From Soonwooa buanensis (GTDB lineage Bacteria; Bacteroidota; Bacteroidia; Flavobacteriales; Weeksellaceae), in NCBI RefSeq assembly GCF_900167905.1, contig NZ_FUYZ01000008.1:62001-126000 (forward strand): a stretch of DNA of 64,000 bases. The letters run 5' to 3'. Shown in pieces: positions 16,910 to 26,311 of this stretch. A model generated the notes under the pieces. That model worked only from the letters and a program-made list of their open reading frames with translations, did not search any database and was not told the DNA's origin. The position numbers were made by a program, and so were the translations under genes. Positions within the stretch are counted from its first letter, which is position 1, and the number at the start of each line of letters is the position of its first letter.

Positions 16910-17845
16910 ATGAAGTCTATTATTTTTCCTAAAAGTCTTAAAAAAGCTGATAAAATTGCGATTATTTCGCCAGCTGGTTCTGTTGAAGAAGCACAATTAC
17001 AAAACACTTTAGATTTAATTATTTCTAAAGGTTACGAACCTATTTTGGGACAACATACTTTAGAGAAATTTCAAGATGGTTATAGTTACGCTGGTAACGA
17101 AGAACAACGTATTTCGGATATTAATTGGGCGCTCAACGATCCCGAAATTAAAGCAATTTGGGCAACTCGAGGCGGTTACGGATGTCAACATTTATTAGAG
17201 CATATAAAACTAACGGACTTTAATAAAAATCCAAAATGGTATATTGGTTATTCGGATAATACGGCTGTACAAAGTTTACTTTTAAAGAAAGGTTTTGCGA
17301 GTATCCATGGGCAAACTTTGAAGACTTCTTCTTTTGGCGTTAGCGAAGAAAGTTATGATTTGGTTTTTGATATTTTAAAAGGGAAAAAACTTAATTATAC
17401 TTTTAAATCAAACGATTTTAATAAAAAAGGAAATACCGATGGACAAATTGTTGGCGGTAATTTAGCTTTGATTTATGCACTTTTAGGTACCAAATATTCT
17501 TTCGATTTTAAAGATAAAATTTTATTTATCGAAGATATAGGCGAGAATTTTTATGCCTTGGATAGAATGTTGATGAGCCTCGAATTGGCTGGTGTTTTCA
17601 GTAAAATTAATGGATTAATTGTTGGCGGAATGACCAATATGGGAAAAGAAGGCGAAAACAAAGCTTTTGAGGAGTCTTTTGATCCTTTCGCTTATCATTT
17701 GATAGAACATCGTCTAAAAGGCTATAATTTCCCTGTTTTGTACGAATTCCCGAACGGACATATTTTCGACAATCGACCAATTATTTTGGGTGCTGAAATT
17801 GAATTAAACATTGGTAAAAAATCGGAAGTTATTTTTAAATCTTAA
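16910..17845 (+). CDS. LD-carboxypeptidase (peptidase S66, LdcA/MccF type)
   Basis: A serine carboxypeptidase that removes the terminal D-Ala from murein tetrapeptides in LdcA, or inactivates microcin C-like conjugates in MccF. The nucleophile is Ser115 in GYSDNT. The Glu of FIEDIGE and the His of NGHIFDNRP complete the Ser-Glu-His triad. IISPAGSV near residue 19 and WATRGGYG near 84 are S66 signatures. No signal peptide is visible, in line with cytoplasmic muropeptide recycling. It lies between the LysE gene (one-base gap) and the YraN gene (two-base gap). Confidence 0.92.
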   Translation: MKSIIFPKSLKKADKIAIISPAGSVEEAQLQNTLDLIISKGYEPILGQHTLEKFQDGYSYAGNEEQRISDINWALNDPEIKAIWATRGGYGCQHLLEHIKLTDFNKNPKWYIGYSDNTAVQSLLLKKGFASIHGQTLKTSSFGVSEESYDLVFDILKGKKLNYTFKSNDFNKKGNTDGQIVGGNLALIYALLGTKYSFDFKDKILFIEDIGENFYALDRMLMSLELAGVFSKINGLIVGGMTNMGKEGENKAFEESFDPFAYHLIEHRLKGYNFPVLYEFPNGHIFDNRPIILGAEIELNIGKKSEVIFKS

Positions 17846-17847
17846 AA

Positions 17848-18216
17848 ATGTCAGAGCATTATGATTTCGGAAAACGCGCTGAAGATGCAGCTTGCGAATT
17901 TCTAGAGTCTAAAAAGTATCGGATTCTAGAACGCAATTTTCGATTTCTGAAAGCTGAAGTTGACATCATTGCAAAGCAAGATCAAAAACTAGTTATTATT
18001 GAAGTGAAAGCACGAAGCGATAATCACTTCATCAATCCCGAAGATGCTGTTAACAAAAAGAAAATGAAACTTCTCATAATGGCTGCTGATGCGTATTGTC
18101 AAGAATTAAATGAAGAATTGGAAGTAAGATTTGATATTATTTCTGTTCTGAAAACAAATACCAACGACTTAGAAATTCATCATATTGAAGACGCTTTCCA
18201 AAGTCATGAAATATAA
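17848..18216 (+). CDS. YraN/UPF0102 family nuclease-fold protein
   Basis: A 122-residue member of UPF0102, a small PD-(D/E)XK-fold family of uncertain function. The nuclease-like core is visible: GKRAEDAACEFL near residue 8, then EVDIIAKQDQKLVIIEVKAR (about 37-56) with the Asp and Glu-x-Lys of the fold. It is last in the LysE-S66-YraN operon and is closed by a strong hairpin terminator. Confidence 0.93.
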   Translation: MSEHYDFGKRAEDAACEFLESKKYRILERNFRFLKAEVDIIAKQDQKLVIIEVKARSDNHFINPEDAVNKKKMKLLIMAADAYCQELNEELEVRFDIISVLKTNTNDLEIHHIEDAFQSHEI

Positions 18217-18244
18217 AAAGCTCCGAAAATTTTCGGAGCTTTTT
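18215..18244 (+). terminator. Terminator after YraN
   Basis: A perfect 30-bp palindrome with core GCTCCGAAAATTTTCGGAGC, flanked by A5 on the left and T5 on the right. The left arm touches the YraN stop. Confidence 0.9.
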
Positions 18245-18276
18245 GTTATAATTGGCTAAATCTAGTAAGTTAAGAA

Positions 18277-18522
18277 TTGTTTCAATTTAAAATGTTGTTA
18301 TTAATTTTGGTGAAAACTTATATCGAGAAAAGAATGTTATCTTCAAAAACGCAAAATAAAAAAGGAAATTGGGTGGTAACAATTAATGTCAATGACCAGT
18401 CGAATACACCAACATTTATTTTAGAAGTTTTCAAAAACGGAAGCGCATTTTTATCCATCAACGCTAACGACAGACAACCAATTAGTTACGATGGATACAT
18501 TTCGAATTTAAATGCAAAATAG
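18277..18522 (+). pseudogene. 3' fragment of a DUF4251 lipoprotein gene
   Basis: From 18343 to 18519 this is a near-copy of the last 177 coding bases of the complete gene at 45736-46263. I count five substitutions and no gaps, and only one changes the protein (final NLNAK against NLNTK). The signal peptide and N-terminal two thirds are missing. In place of them is an unrelated stretch with possible starts TTG 18277 or ATG 18292, reading MLLLILVKTYIEKRM. The fragment stays open to a TAG stop. It is most likely a duplicated remnant, though a short translated product cannot be excluded. Confidence 0.8.
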
Positions 18523-18545
18523 AATTTAATTTGTTTTAAATCTTA

Positions 18546-19532
18546 TTAAGACTTCAACAATTTATTAACAAACTCACGTGCTTCAGAACTTGGATTAGCC
18601 AACAATTCTGAAGCATTTTTTTTATGTTCATTAAAAGCGTCGTCCAACTGTTGATTCTTTTTTGTTTGTTCTAAAATATAAGCTTGCACCCAATATTGAA
18701 AACGTTTTTCCCCTTGTAATTGTCGAACTTCTTCAAAGCGTCCAGACTCTTTTTTTAAAGAAATAAAATCATCAATTTTTTCATAAACATTCTCTAAACC
18801 TTGATGATTAAGCGCTGAACCAAGCAAAACTGGGACTTTCCAATCCTTTTCTTTTGGAGGCATAAATTGAAGCGCACGCGTTAATTCCAGCTTTGTATTT
18901 TTGGCTTGTTGAAGATTATCTTCCGAAACTTTATTAATGAAAATAAGATCTACCATTTCCATAATGCCGCGTTTGATGCCTTGTAACTCATCACCACCAC
19001 CGATAATTTTTAAAAACAAAAAAACATCAGAAATATCGGCAACCAAAACTTCGCTCTGCCCCACTCCAACGGTTTCTATCAAGATATAATCATATCCAGC
19101 AGCTTCACAAATTAACATGGTTTCAAAAGTTGCATTGGCAACGCCACCCAGAAATCCAGAACTCGGGCTTGGACGGATAAAAGCATTCGGATCTTTGGCA
19201 AGATCTTCCATTCTGGTTTTATCACCGAGAATACTCCCTTTGTTAATCGCCGAACTTGGGTCAATTGCAAGCACCGCAACTTTTTTTCCGTTCTTGATGG
19301 CGAGTTGTCCAAAACTCTCAATAAAGGTCGATTTTCCCGCTCCAGGAACGCCTGTAATCCCAACTCGAATTGATTTCCCAGTTAATGGCATAATCGCTTT
19401 AAGAAGTTGCTCGGCTTTTTCGCGATGCTCCAACTTCTTACTTTCAACCAAAGTTATCGCCTTAGCAATCAATCTTTTATCACCAGATTTTATACCTTCA
19501 ACTAAAGTTTCTAAGGATATTTCAACGCTCAT
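18546..19532 (-). CDS. meaB: Methylmalonyl-CoA mutase-associated GTPase MeaB
   Basis: A G3E-family P-loop GTPase that gates cofactor loading and protects the B12-dependent mutase from inactivation. The Walker A motif GVPGAGKST is at residues 61-69, AIDPSSAINKGSILGDKTRM is the MeaB signature, and the switch region ETVGVGQSE and the NKVSEDN guanine motif follow. The 328-residue length is normal. Its client, methylmalonyl-CoA mutase, lies 3 kb away on the same strand, with the rightward cytochrome gene and the FG-GAP gene between, so the two are not one operon. Confidence 0.95.
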   Translation of the reverse strand: MSVEISLETLVEGIKSGDKRLIAKAITLVESKKLEHREKAEQLLKAIMPLTGKSIRVGITGVPGAGKSTFIESFGQLAIKNGKKVAVLAIDPSSAINKGSILGDKTRMEDLAKDPNAFIRPSPSSGFLGGVANATFETMLICEAAGYDYILIETVGVGQSEVLVADISDVFLFLKIIGGGDELQGIKRGIMEMVDLIFINKVSEDNLQQAKNTKLELTRALQFMPPKEKDWKVPVLLGSALNHQGLENVYEKIDDFISLKKESGRFEEVRQLQGEKRFQYWVQAYILEQTKKNQQLDDAFNEHKKNASELLANPSSEAREFVNKLLKS

Positions 19533-19593
19533 CTTGAGAATTTGGAATGTTTATAAATTGTTTTTAAATCTGAGTAGTTTCAGTTTTAATTTA

Positions 19594-19601
19594 TAAATTT
19601 G
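19594..19601 (+). promoter_or_regulatory. -7 element for the cytochrome c gene
   Basis: TAAATTTG matches TAnnTTTG, 23 bases before the ATG at 19625. Confidence 0.45.
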
Positions 19602-19624
19602 AAATAACTCAAAGATCAAAAATA

Positions 19625-19918
19625 ATGAAAAAATACCTATATACCGCTGTTTTTGCTTTGACTTTGGTTTATTCTTGTACCTCAAGAAATACTGCAAATA
19701 GCGAAGGAAGTTCTTATGGCATTACTAAAGGACAAATGGCAACGGCGAAAACTTTGTATGACGCAAGATGTGGAAAATGCCATGATTTGCCAGCAACAAC
19801 AGATCATACTGCCAGCGAATGGAAACCGATTATCGAAAGAATGGCGCCTAAAGCAAAACTAAGCGCAGAAGAAGGAACTTGGTTATTGGCTTATGTAAGT
19901 GCCAACGCAAAAAACTAA
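19625..19918 (+). CDS. Small c-type cytochrome lipoprotein
   Basis: A 97-residue exported haem protein. The lipobox ends at Cys18 (TLVYSC), so the mature form should be lipid-anchored. The haem-binding motif CGKCH is at residues 49-53, and Met73 in ERMAP is the likely distal ligand. Mature length fits a single-haem domain, probably an electron carrier in the periplasm. The redox partner is unknown. It is monocistronic, with its own promoter element and a strong terminator. Confidence 0.88.
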   Translation: MKKYLYTAVFALTLVYSCTSRNTANSEGSSYGITKGQMATAKTLYDARCGKCHDLPATTDHTASEWKPIIERMAPKAKLSAEEGTWLLAYVSANAKN

Positions 19919-19947
19919 ACCCAATCACATTTTTATATTAAACAAGG

Positions 19948-19978
19948 CGCGCTTTTCGTTTCTGAAAAGCGCGTTTTT
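19948..19978 (+). terminator. Terminator after the cytochrome gene
   Basis: CGCGCTTTTC (19948-19957) and GAAAAGCGCG (19964-19973) form a 10-bp stem with a 6-base loop, followed by T5. Confidence 0.92.
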
Positions 19979-20012
19979 ATCTTAAAACAATAAAGAAGTT
20001 TGTTTACGATGT

Positions 20013-22496
20013 TTATTTTTTAATAAATTTTGATATATAATCTTTACCAGATTTAGATTTTAAAATGAAATAATATATACCTGTACTAAGATTAATAGTG
20101 TCAAAATGTGATTCATTTGTTTTTTTAGTAACTAAGAGATTAGCGTTCATATCATAAATACTTAACTGAACAATATCTAAAGATGCAGCCCAATTAACAA
20201 TAGAAGCACTAGGATTCGGAAATAATTCTAACTTAAATAATTTGTTTTGTACATTCTCAATGGTAGAAAGCTGAGAAGTATTAAAAAATATATGAACACT
20301 TGTTAAATAATCTTCATAAGTAGATACAATGTCTACCTTATTGTCATTATTAATATCTGCAATGTCTAATCTAAGAGGATATGTCTGTTTATATGCTTCA
20401 TAAATTTCCTTTTTGTCATGAAATCCATTTCCGTTATTATTCAGATAGGTTAGTATTTTTTCTTTTTGATTTCTATTATCATCAACAATAACAACACTAG
20501 CAATAAGGTCTAAATAACCATCATTATTAATATCAGCAAGCTTTATCCTATCACAGGTGTAATAATCGATAATCTTTGGAGAATTGAAGCCTCCGTTAGT
20601 ATTATTTAAAAAATAATAAAAAGGGTTATTTCCAACAGATCCGCTGTATTTATCTCCGACTATAATGTCGGGATATCCATCATTATTAATGTCTCCTATT
20701 ACAAAAGGAAAATTATAGCTTCCTACTGGATTTGGAAATTTTCCTCCAGAGCTAAAATTGCCACTACCATCATTCTTCAACCAAACAAAATCTCCTCCAA
20801 ATGTTCCAAAAAGATCATTACTGCCATCGTTGTCTATATCTGCCGTCAAAAAAACGCCAGAAAGACTTAAATTCGGCTTAGTCATCACAAAGCCCAAATT
20901 CTCAGTTTGCAAAAATAAATGAAAGGAAGGATTAGAATCTGTTAACTTTTTTGTCATAATCGCAAAATCTAATTTTCCATCATTATTAAAGTCGGCAATA
21001 CTAGGTAGATCAAAAGGAGAATTTGACATTTTATTTAGATAAACAGAGGAAAAATTAAAATTTCCATCATTTTTTAATAACTCTATTTGATAAGCTGATA
21101 TAATGAGTAAATCTAATAATCCATCATTATTAAAATCAAAAAGCCAAACACTACTATTAACAGTCACATTACTAATATCCTTAATGTAAATAGGAGCTGA
21201 ATACTGATTGTTGCCCAAGTTTTTACTAATAGTAATCGCATAAGGGTATAGCACAATAATGTCATTTTTCCCGTCACTATCAAGATCGGCAGAGCGAACA
21301 TCACTTATTGACAACGAACGATGGCTTAATGTTTTTTCTTGATAAAGCTTTGTAATATTATCATACTTATACGACGTTAATTTTCTCCCAAAGTCAGTAT
21401 CAATTTTTACCGTTCCTATTACATCAAATTTGCCGTCTTTATCTAAGTCTTCTATTAAAATATTTTCGGGATACATTAAGCCATCCAAAACTGGTGCAAA
21501 ATTAGAAAATGTTAGATTATTGTTATTCTTTATCCATCCAATAGTATTATTACCATTAACAGATTTTGACATTATAAAATCATTAATACCATCCTTATCA
21601 ACATCATATAATGATAAACTTGTTATATCAATATCAGAAATAATCGCCTTTTGTATGAAAAAATCGAGCCCTTTATTATTTAATTTATAACTTAAACGCT
21701 TAGAAGAATTTTCACTATAAACGAGATCAAGGTAATTATCTCCATTAATATCAATAAACTCAAATTCGCCTCCACTACTTCCAGCAACTAATTTCGGTGT
21801 ATCCCAATTATCTCCATTTTTATTATTTAAAAAATATATGTTTCCGTCTGCTTCACAGGTTACAATATCTAAATAACCATTATTATTTATGTCTACCAGT
21901 TTTATTTTTGTAATGTCACGAGCAGATAGTGCCAACACAACATCTTTTGCAAAATTCCCATTCCCGTTGTTTATAATCAATCTTAGAGAATTTGGATCAT
22001 TAAATGTTCCTGAATTTGTTATTATATCTAAATTACCATCATTATTAATATCTCCAATAGCTATAGATGTAGGTTTTGTTAAGCTAGTTTCAATTACTTT
22101 ACGTTCCGAAAACTTTAAACCACCAAGATTCTTATACCAATATATTTTACTTTCTTCTCGATTACATATAACAATATCTTTTAATCCATCATTATCAAGA
22201 TCACCAGATTGCACAGCAAAAATAGCAGAATTAAAAGGAAAATTATCAATTACAATAGGTTGATGTGCTTGCAAATCACCTCCAATATTTGTATAGATAA
22301 GTAAAGATCGATTGTTGTCAGATGTTGTTAAAATCTCTTTAAAAGAATCGCCATCTAAATCAGCCGAAATAATAACATTTGGGTCATCGGAATAATATGT
22401 TTTATTGATAAATATACTGGGATTCGAAAATGAAACTTGTCCAAAATTTAAAATACAAGAAAACAATACTAAAAAACTGAATAAATTTCTCTTCAT
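20013..22496 (-). CDS. FG-GAP/VCBS repeat protein with type IX secretion signal
   Basis: A large exported protein (827 residues). An N-terminal signal peptide (MKRNLFSFLVLFSCILNFGQ) is followed by a chain of FG-GAP/VCBS repeats. I count about 14 calcium-loop motifs of the form D-x-[DN]-x-[DN]-[GN], for example DLDNDGLKDIV and DINNDGYLDLI, giving a likely beta-propeller arrangement. The final 75 residues are a Por-type sorting domain (LELFPNPS ... STGIYYFILKSKSGKDYISKFIKK), which directs export through the type IX system and anchoring or release. I chose ATG 22496 over an in-frame TTG two codons upstream. The ligand is unknown. Confidence 0.9.
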   Translation of the reverse strand: MKRNLFSFLVLFSCILNFGQVSFSNPSIFINKTYYSDDPNVIISADLDGDSFKEILTTSDNNRSLLIYTNIGGDLQAHQPIVIDNFPFNSAIFAVQSGDLDNDGLKDIVICNREESKIYWYKNLGGLKFSERKVIETSLTKPTSIAIGDINNDGNLDIITNSGTFNDPNSLRLIINNGNGNFAKDVVLALSARDITKIKLVDINNNGYLDIVTCEADGNIYFLNNKNGDNWDTPKLVAGSSGGEFEFIDINGDNYLDLVYSENSSKRLSYKLNNKGLDFFIQKAIISDIDITSLSLYDVDKDGINDFIMSKSVNGNNTIGWIKNNNNLTFSNFAPVLDGLMYPENILIEDLDKDGKFDVIGTVKIDTDFGRKLTSYKYDNITKLYQEKTLSHRSLSISDVRSADLDSDGKNDIIVLYPYAITISKNLGNNQYSAPIYIKDISNVTVNSSVWLFDFNNDGLLDLLIISAYQIELLKNDGNFNFSSVYLNKMSNSPFDLPSIADFNNDGKLDFAIMTKKLTDSNPSFHLFLQTENLGFVMTKPNLSLSGVFLTADIDNDGSNDLFGTFGGDFVWLKNDGSGNFSSGGKFPNPVGSYNFPFVIGDINNDGYPDIIVGDKYSGSVGNNPFYYFLNNTNGGFNSPKIIDYYTCDRIKLADINNDGYLDLIASVVIVDDNRNQKEKILTYLNNNGNGFHDKKEIYEAYKQTYPLRLDIADINNDNKVDIVSTYEDYLTSVHIFFNTSQLSTIENVQNKLFKLELFPNPSASIVNWAASLDIVQLSIYDMNANLLVTKKTNESHFDTINLSTGIYYFILKSKSGKDYISKFIKK

Positions 22497-22553
22497 ACAC
22501 AAAAATATTATAATTAGTAAATCAAAAATATGTAATTAAATAAATAAACGTAA

Positions 22554-24674
22554 TTATTTAACCAACATTTTTTCTAAAATTTCTACGGCACATTTTGGAA
22601 GATTAGTTCCGGGACCAAAAATATGGTCAGCGCCGTTGGCATACAAAAATTCGTAATCTTGCTGCGGAATAACACCGCCAACAACCACTGTAATATCTTC
22701 TGCGCCTAGCTTTTTTAATTCTTCAACAACTTGTGGCACAAGGGTTTTGTGCCCTGCTGCCAAAGATGAAACACCTAAAATATGAATATCATTTTCGATG
22801 GCTTGTTTTGCAACCTCTTCTGGCGTTTGGAACAATGGCGCAACATCCACGTCAAATCCCATATCAGCAAAGGCTGTCGCAACAACTTTGGCACCACGGT
22901 CGTGTCCGTCCTGCCCCATTTTTGCGACCATAATTCTTGGACGACGTCCTTCCTCTTCCTCGAATTTTTCGGTTAGTTTTACCGCTTTATCGAAGTATTC
23001 ATTTTTACCAGCATTCATAGCATATACACCAGAAATAGTTTTGATATTGGCTTTATAACGACCAAAGCTTTCTTCCATCGCATCCGACATTTCACCCAAA
23101 GTAACACGACGCCGCGCCGCTTCGATACATAAAGCTAAAAGATTGCCTTCCGTGGTTTTTGCAGATTGACGAATTTGATTCAAGATATCTTCTACAGCAG
23201 CATTATCACGCGTTGCTTTGATGTTGTTAAGTCTTTCAATTTGCTTTTGACGAACCACAGAATTATCGATATCCAGAATCTCAATATCTTCTTGTTTTAA
23301 CTGAGATTTAAACGAGTTAACACCAATGATAAATTCTTCTCCACTGTCGATTTTAGCTTGTTTAATGGCCGCAGCCTCCTCGATTCTCATCTTTGGAATA
23401 CCTGCTTCAATCGCTTTTGTCATCCCACCTTCTTTCTCAACCTCATCGATGTACTTCATCGCTTCTTCAATCATCTGTTGCGTCAAAGCTTCCACCAAAT
23501 CTGAGCCACCCATTGGGTCAACAACATTGCAAATGCCGCTTTCTTGCTGAAGAATAATCTGTGTATTTCTCGCAATTTTTGCCGAATAATCTGTAGGTAA
23601 CGCAATTGCCTCATCCAAGGCGTTTGTGTGCAAAGATTGCGTTCCGCCCAAAGCCGATGACAAAGCTTCAATCGCAGTTCTTGTGATATTATTAAATGGC
23701 TCCTGCTCTGTCAAACTCCATCCAGAAGTCTGCGAGTGCGTTCTTAGCGCCAAAGATTTTTGATTTTGAGGATTGAACTGTGTTAAAAGATTTGCCCAAA
23801 TATAACGAGCTGCACGCATTTTGGCGATTTCCATAAAGTGATTCATCCCGATTGCCCAGAAAAATGATAAACGTGGTGCAAAATCATCAACATTCATCCC
23901 AGCTTTTATCCCTGTTCTAACATATTCTAGACCATCAGCAAGTGTATAAGCCATCTCTAAAACTGGCGTTGCACCAGCTTCCTGCATGTGATAACCCGAA
24001 ATTGAAATCGAATTAAACTTAGGGATATTTTTAGAAGTGTATTCAAAAATATCAGCGATAATCTTCATGGACGGCGTTGGTGGATAAATGTAAGTATTAC
24101 GCACCATAAACTCCTTAAGAATATCATTTTGGATAGTCCCAGAAAGCAAATCTTGAGAAACGCCTTGCTCTTCCGCAGCAACAATATAGAATGATAAAAT
24201 CGGCAAAACCGCACCATTCATTGTCATAGAAACCGAAATTTGATCCAAAGGAATTTCGTTAAACAAAATTTTCATGTCTTCCACAGAGTCAATTGCAACA
24301 CCCGCTTTACCAACATCGCCAACCACTCTTGGATGGTCAGAATCATAACCTCTATGCGTCGCCAAATCAAATGCTACCGACAATCCTTTTTGTCCAGCTG
24401 CCAAGTTTCTTCTGTAGAACGCATTAGATTCTTCCGCTGTTGAGAAGCCTGCATATTGACGAATGGTCCAAGGTTTTTGAACATACATCGTGGAGTAAGG
24501 TCCACGCAAGTAAGGCGCAATCCCTGCAGAATATGATTTTTCGGTTAAATTTTGAGAATCAGCAGCTGTGTACGAAGACTTTAGTTGAAGTCCATCTTTC
24601 TCGAAATAGTAGATTTCTGGCTCGGTATATTGAATATTAAAATCAGGCTTTGTCGCCTTTATGGCTTGTCGCAT
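22554..24674 (-). CDS. scpA: Methylmalonyl-CoA mutase, catalytic (large) subunit
   Basis: An adenosylcobalamin-dependent enzyme that interconverts (R)-methylmalonyl-CoA and succinyl-CoA. The 706-residue product has the TIM-barrel substrate domain ([20 protein letters not shown] near residue 57, [17 protein letters not shown] near 224) and a C-terminal B12-binding domain. The cobalt-ligand motif DGHDRG is near residue 590. The small subunit usual in heterodimeric enzymes is not adjacent. Either it lies elsewhere or the enzyme is a homodimer. MeaB is encoded nearby. Confidence 0.96.
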   Translation of the reverse strand: MRQAIKATKPDFNIQYTEPEIYYFEKDGLQLKSSYTAADSQNLTEKSYSAGIAPYLRGPYSTMYVQKPWTIRQYAGFSTAEESNAFYRRNLAAGQKGLSVAFDLATHRGYDSDHPRVVGDVGKAGVAIDSVEDMKILFNEIPLDQISVSMTMNGAVLPILSFYIVAAEEQGVSQDLLSGTIQNDILKEFMVRNTYIYPPTPSMKIIADIFEYTSKNIPKFNSISISGYHMQEAGATPVLEMAYTLADGLEYVRTGIKAGMNVDDFAPRLSFFWAIGMNHFMEIAKMRAARYIWANLLTQFNPQNQKSLALRTHSQTSGWSLTEQEPFNNITRTAIEALSSALGGTQSLHTNALDEAIALPTDYSAKIARNTQIILQQESGICNVVDPMGGSDLVEALTQQMIEEAMKYIDEVEKEGGMTKAIEAGIPKMRIEEAAAIKQAKIDSGEEFIIGVNSFKSQLKQEDIEILDIDNSVVRQKQIERLNNIKATRDNAAVEDILNQIRQSAKTTEGNLLALCIEAARRRVTLGEMSDAMEESFGRYKANIKTISGVYAMNAGKNEYFDKAVKLTEKFEEEEGRRPRIMVAKMGQDGHDRGAKVVATAFADMGFDVDVAPLFQTPEEVAKQAIENDIHILGVSSLAAGHKTLVPQVVEELKKLGAEDITVVVGGVIPQQDYEFLYANGADHIFGPGTNLPKCAVEILEKMLVK

Positions 24675-24759
24675 AATGGGATTTTTATCTCTGTAAATTT
24701 ACAACTTTTAGGGGACTTTATCTTAGAATAAAGCCTTAATATAGAATTTTGAACTAAAA

Positions 24760-24990
24760 TTATTCGTTATTATCTTGCTTATAAAAACTTTCCAAAAGCT
24801 GTTTTGCAGTTTCTAGGTTTTCTTCTGCAACTTTCAGCTGAACACCGCCAGAAGTCAAATTGAAAACATTATAAGTATTTGCCAACACATTTCCGAACAC
24901 AAAACATTCGACATCATTGGCTTCCAAAAAAGCCTTAATCATTTGGGCCTCAGGTTCTGTATTAAAAACTTTTAGCGTTACAAGTTCCAT
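24760..24990 (-). CDS. DUF2007 domain protein
   Basis: A 76-residue soluble protein. The pattern LVTLKVFNTEPEAQMIKAFLE followed by GGVQLKVAEENLETAKQLL matches the ferredoxin-like DUF2007 (putative signal-transducing) family. The function is not established. It lies 33 bases upstream of the pyrD stop on the same strand, so it may be co-transcribed downstream of pyrD. Confidence 0.8.
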   Translation of the reverse strand: MELVTLKVFNTEPEAQMIKAFLEANDVECFVFGNVLANTYNVFNLTSGGVQLKVAEENLETAKQLLESFYKQDNNE

Positions 24991-25023
24991 ATTTTTTAAA
25001 TTTAAATAAAAAACTCAATTAAG

Positions 25024-26061
25024 TTATCTTGGAAGACGACTTGCTCTTTTCAGAAGTTCAGCATTAATATCATTGATTAATTGTGGACCTTCGTAAATGA
25101 AACCAGTGTATAATTGTACCAAACTTGCTCCTGCATCCAATTTTTCCATCGCATCTTTTGCAGAATGAATCCCGCCTACACCAATAATTGGGAACGCTCG
25201 ATTACTTTTATCCGCTAGATATTTAATCATTTTTGTACTACGCTCACGAATTGGTTTTCCACTTAAACCACCATTTCCGATTTCAGCTAAAATTTCGGGA
25301 GAAGTTTTTAAACCTTCGCGATTAACAGAGGTGTTAGAGACGATTACACCGTCAATTTTAGTTTCAGCAATCAAGTCGATAATTTCATCCAATTGATTGT
25401 TATTAAGATCTGGTGCTATCTTTAGTAAAATAGGTTTTGGGCTTGCTTTAGAAACATTGATTTTTTTCACTTCTGTGATCAACTCTCGAAGATATTCTAC
25501 ATCTTCCAATTTGGCGTGACTTCCCACATTGGGACAACTTACATTCAAAACAAAATAATCCACATGAGGATGAAGACCTTCGAAACAATCCAAATAATCT
25601 TGGGTATAATTTTCGGGCGTCGTGTTGGTGTTTTTTCCAATATTTCCGCCGATGATGATTTTCCCTTTGTTGCCTTTCAATTTTTCAATTGCAGCTTCTA
25701 AACCATCATTATTAAAGCCCATTCGGTTGATAATTCCACCGTCTTCAATCAATCGGAATAGGCGTTTTTTTGGATTTCCCGCTTGTGCTTTTGGCGTTAC
25801 GGTTCCAATTTCAACAAAGCCAAAACCTAAATCCGCTAATTCATTAAAAAGAACTGCATTTTTATCAAATCCTGCTGCTAAGCCTACTGGATTTTTAAAT
25901 TTCAAACCAAAAACTTCTCGTTCCAAACGCTTATCTACAATAGGTTTTGGAAGAAATAATTTGGTCAAAAAACCAAAATTCTTAAGCATTGAAAATGTAA
26001 AGTGATGGACTTCTTCAGGATCGAATTTGAAGAGAATTGGACGTATGATACTTTTGTACAT
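25024..26061 (-). CDS. pyrD: Dihydroorotate dehydrogenase (quinone), class 2
   Basis: A membrane-associated FMN enzyme that oxidises dihydroorotate to orotate with quinone in pyrimidine synthesis. [10 protein letters not shown] near residue 61, [26 protein letters not shown] and LNVSCPN are class 2 signatures. The N-terminal helices that contact the membrane ([13 protein letters not shown]) are present, separating it from class 1. Length with ATG 26061 is 345 residues; an in-frame TTG lies one codon upstream. Two TAnnTTTG elements lie just upstream. Confidence 0.96.
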   Translation of the reverse strand: MYKSIIRPILFKFDPEEVHHFTFSMLKNFGFLTKLFLPKPIVDKRLEREVFGLKFKNPVGLAAGFDKNAVLFNELADLGFGFVEIGTVTPKAQAGNPKKRLFRLIEDGGIINRMGFNNDGLEAAIEKLKGNKGKIIIGGNIGKNTNTTPENYTQDYLDCFEGLHPHVDYFVLNVSCPNVGSHAKLEDVEYLRELITEVKKINVSKASPKPILLKIAPDLNNNQLDEIIDLIAETKIDGVIVSNTSVNREGLKTSPEILAEIGNGGLSGKPIRERSTKMIKYLADKSNRAFPIIGVGGIHSAKDAMEKLDAGASLVQLYTGFIYEGPQLINDINAELLKRASRLPR

Positions 26062-26076
26062 CAAAGAAAAGTTTTA

Positions 26077-26094
26077 CAAATTTAGTCAAATCTA
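26077..26094 (-). promoter_or_regulatory. Two -7 elements upstream of pyrD
   Basis: On the minus strand TAGATTTG (26094-26087) and TAAATTTG (26084-26077) both fit TAnnTTTG. They lie 15-33 bases before the start. Confidence 0.45.
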
Positions 26095-26311
26095 AATTGA
26101 TATTAACTTATTTGGTTAAAATTAACATATAATATCTTTCCTCAATTATGAAGTATTCATTTAAATAATCAACTATTGCATCCTTTCTAAAATCCCATAT
26201 TTAAATAAAAAATCTTTGATTAAAAACAAATACAGGGTTAATTTTTAATCAAAAACATATTTTGCAATAATTTTTTTCTATATTGCGACCTCCAAAACAA
26301 TAATTATTAAT

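Noticed and set aside
18277-18522. Functional short DUF4251 protein
   Set aside because: No signal peptide or N-terminal domain and an unrelated start; better described as a gene fragment.
18546-24674. A single meaB-mutase operon
   Set aside because: The rightward cytochrome gene with its own promoter and terminator sits between, so the transcripts are separate.
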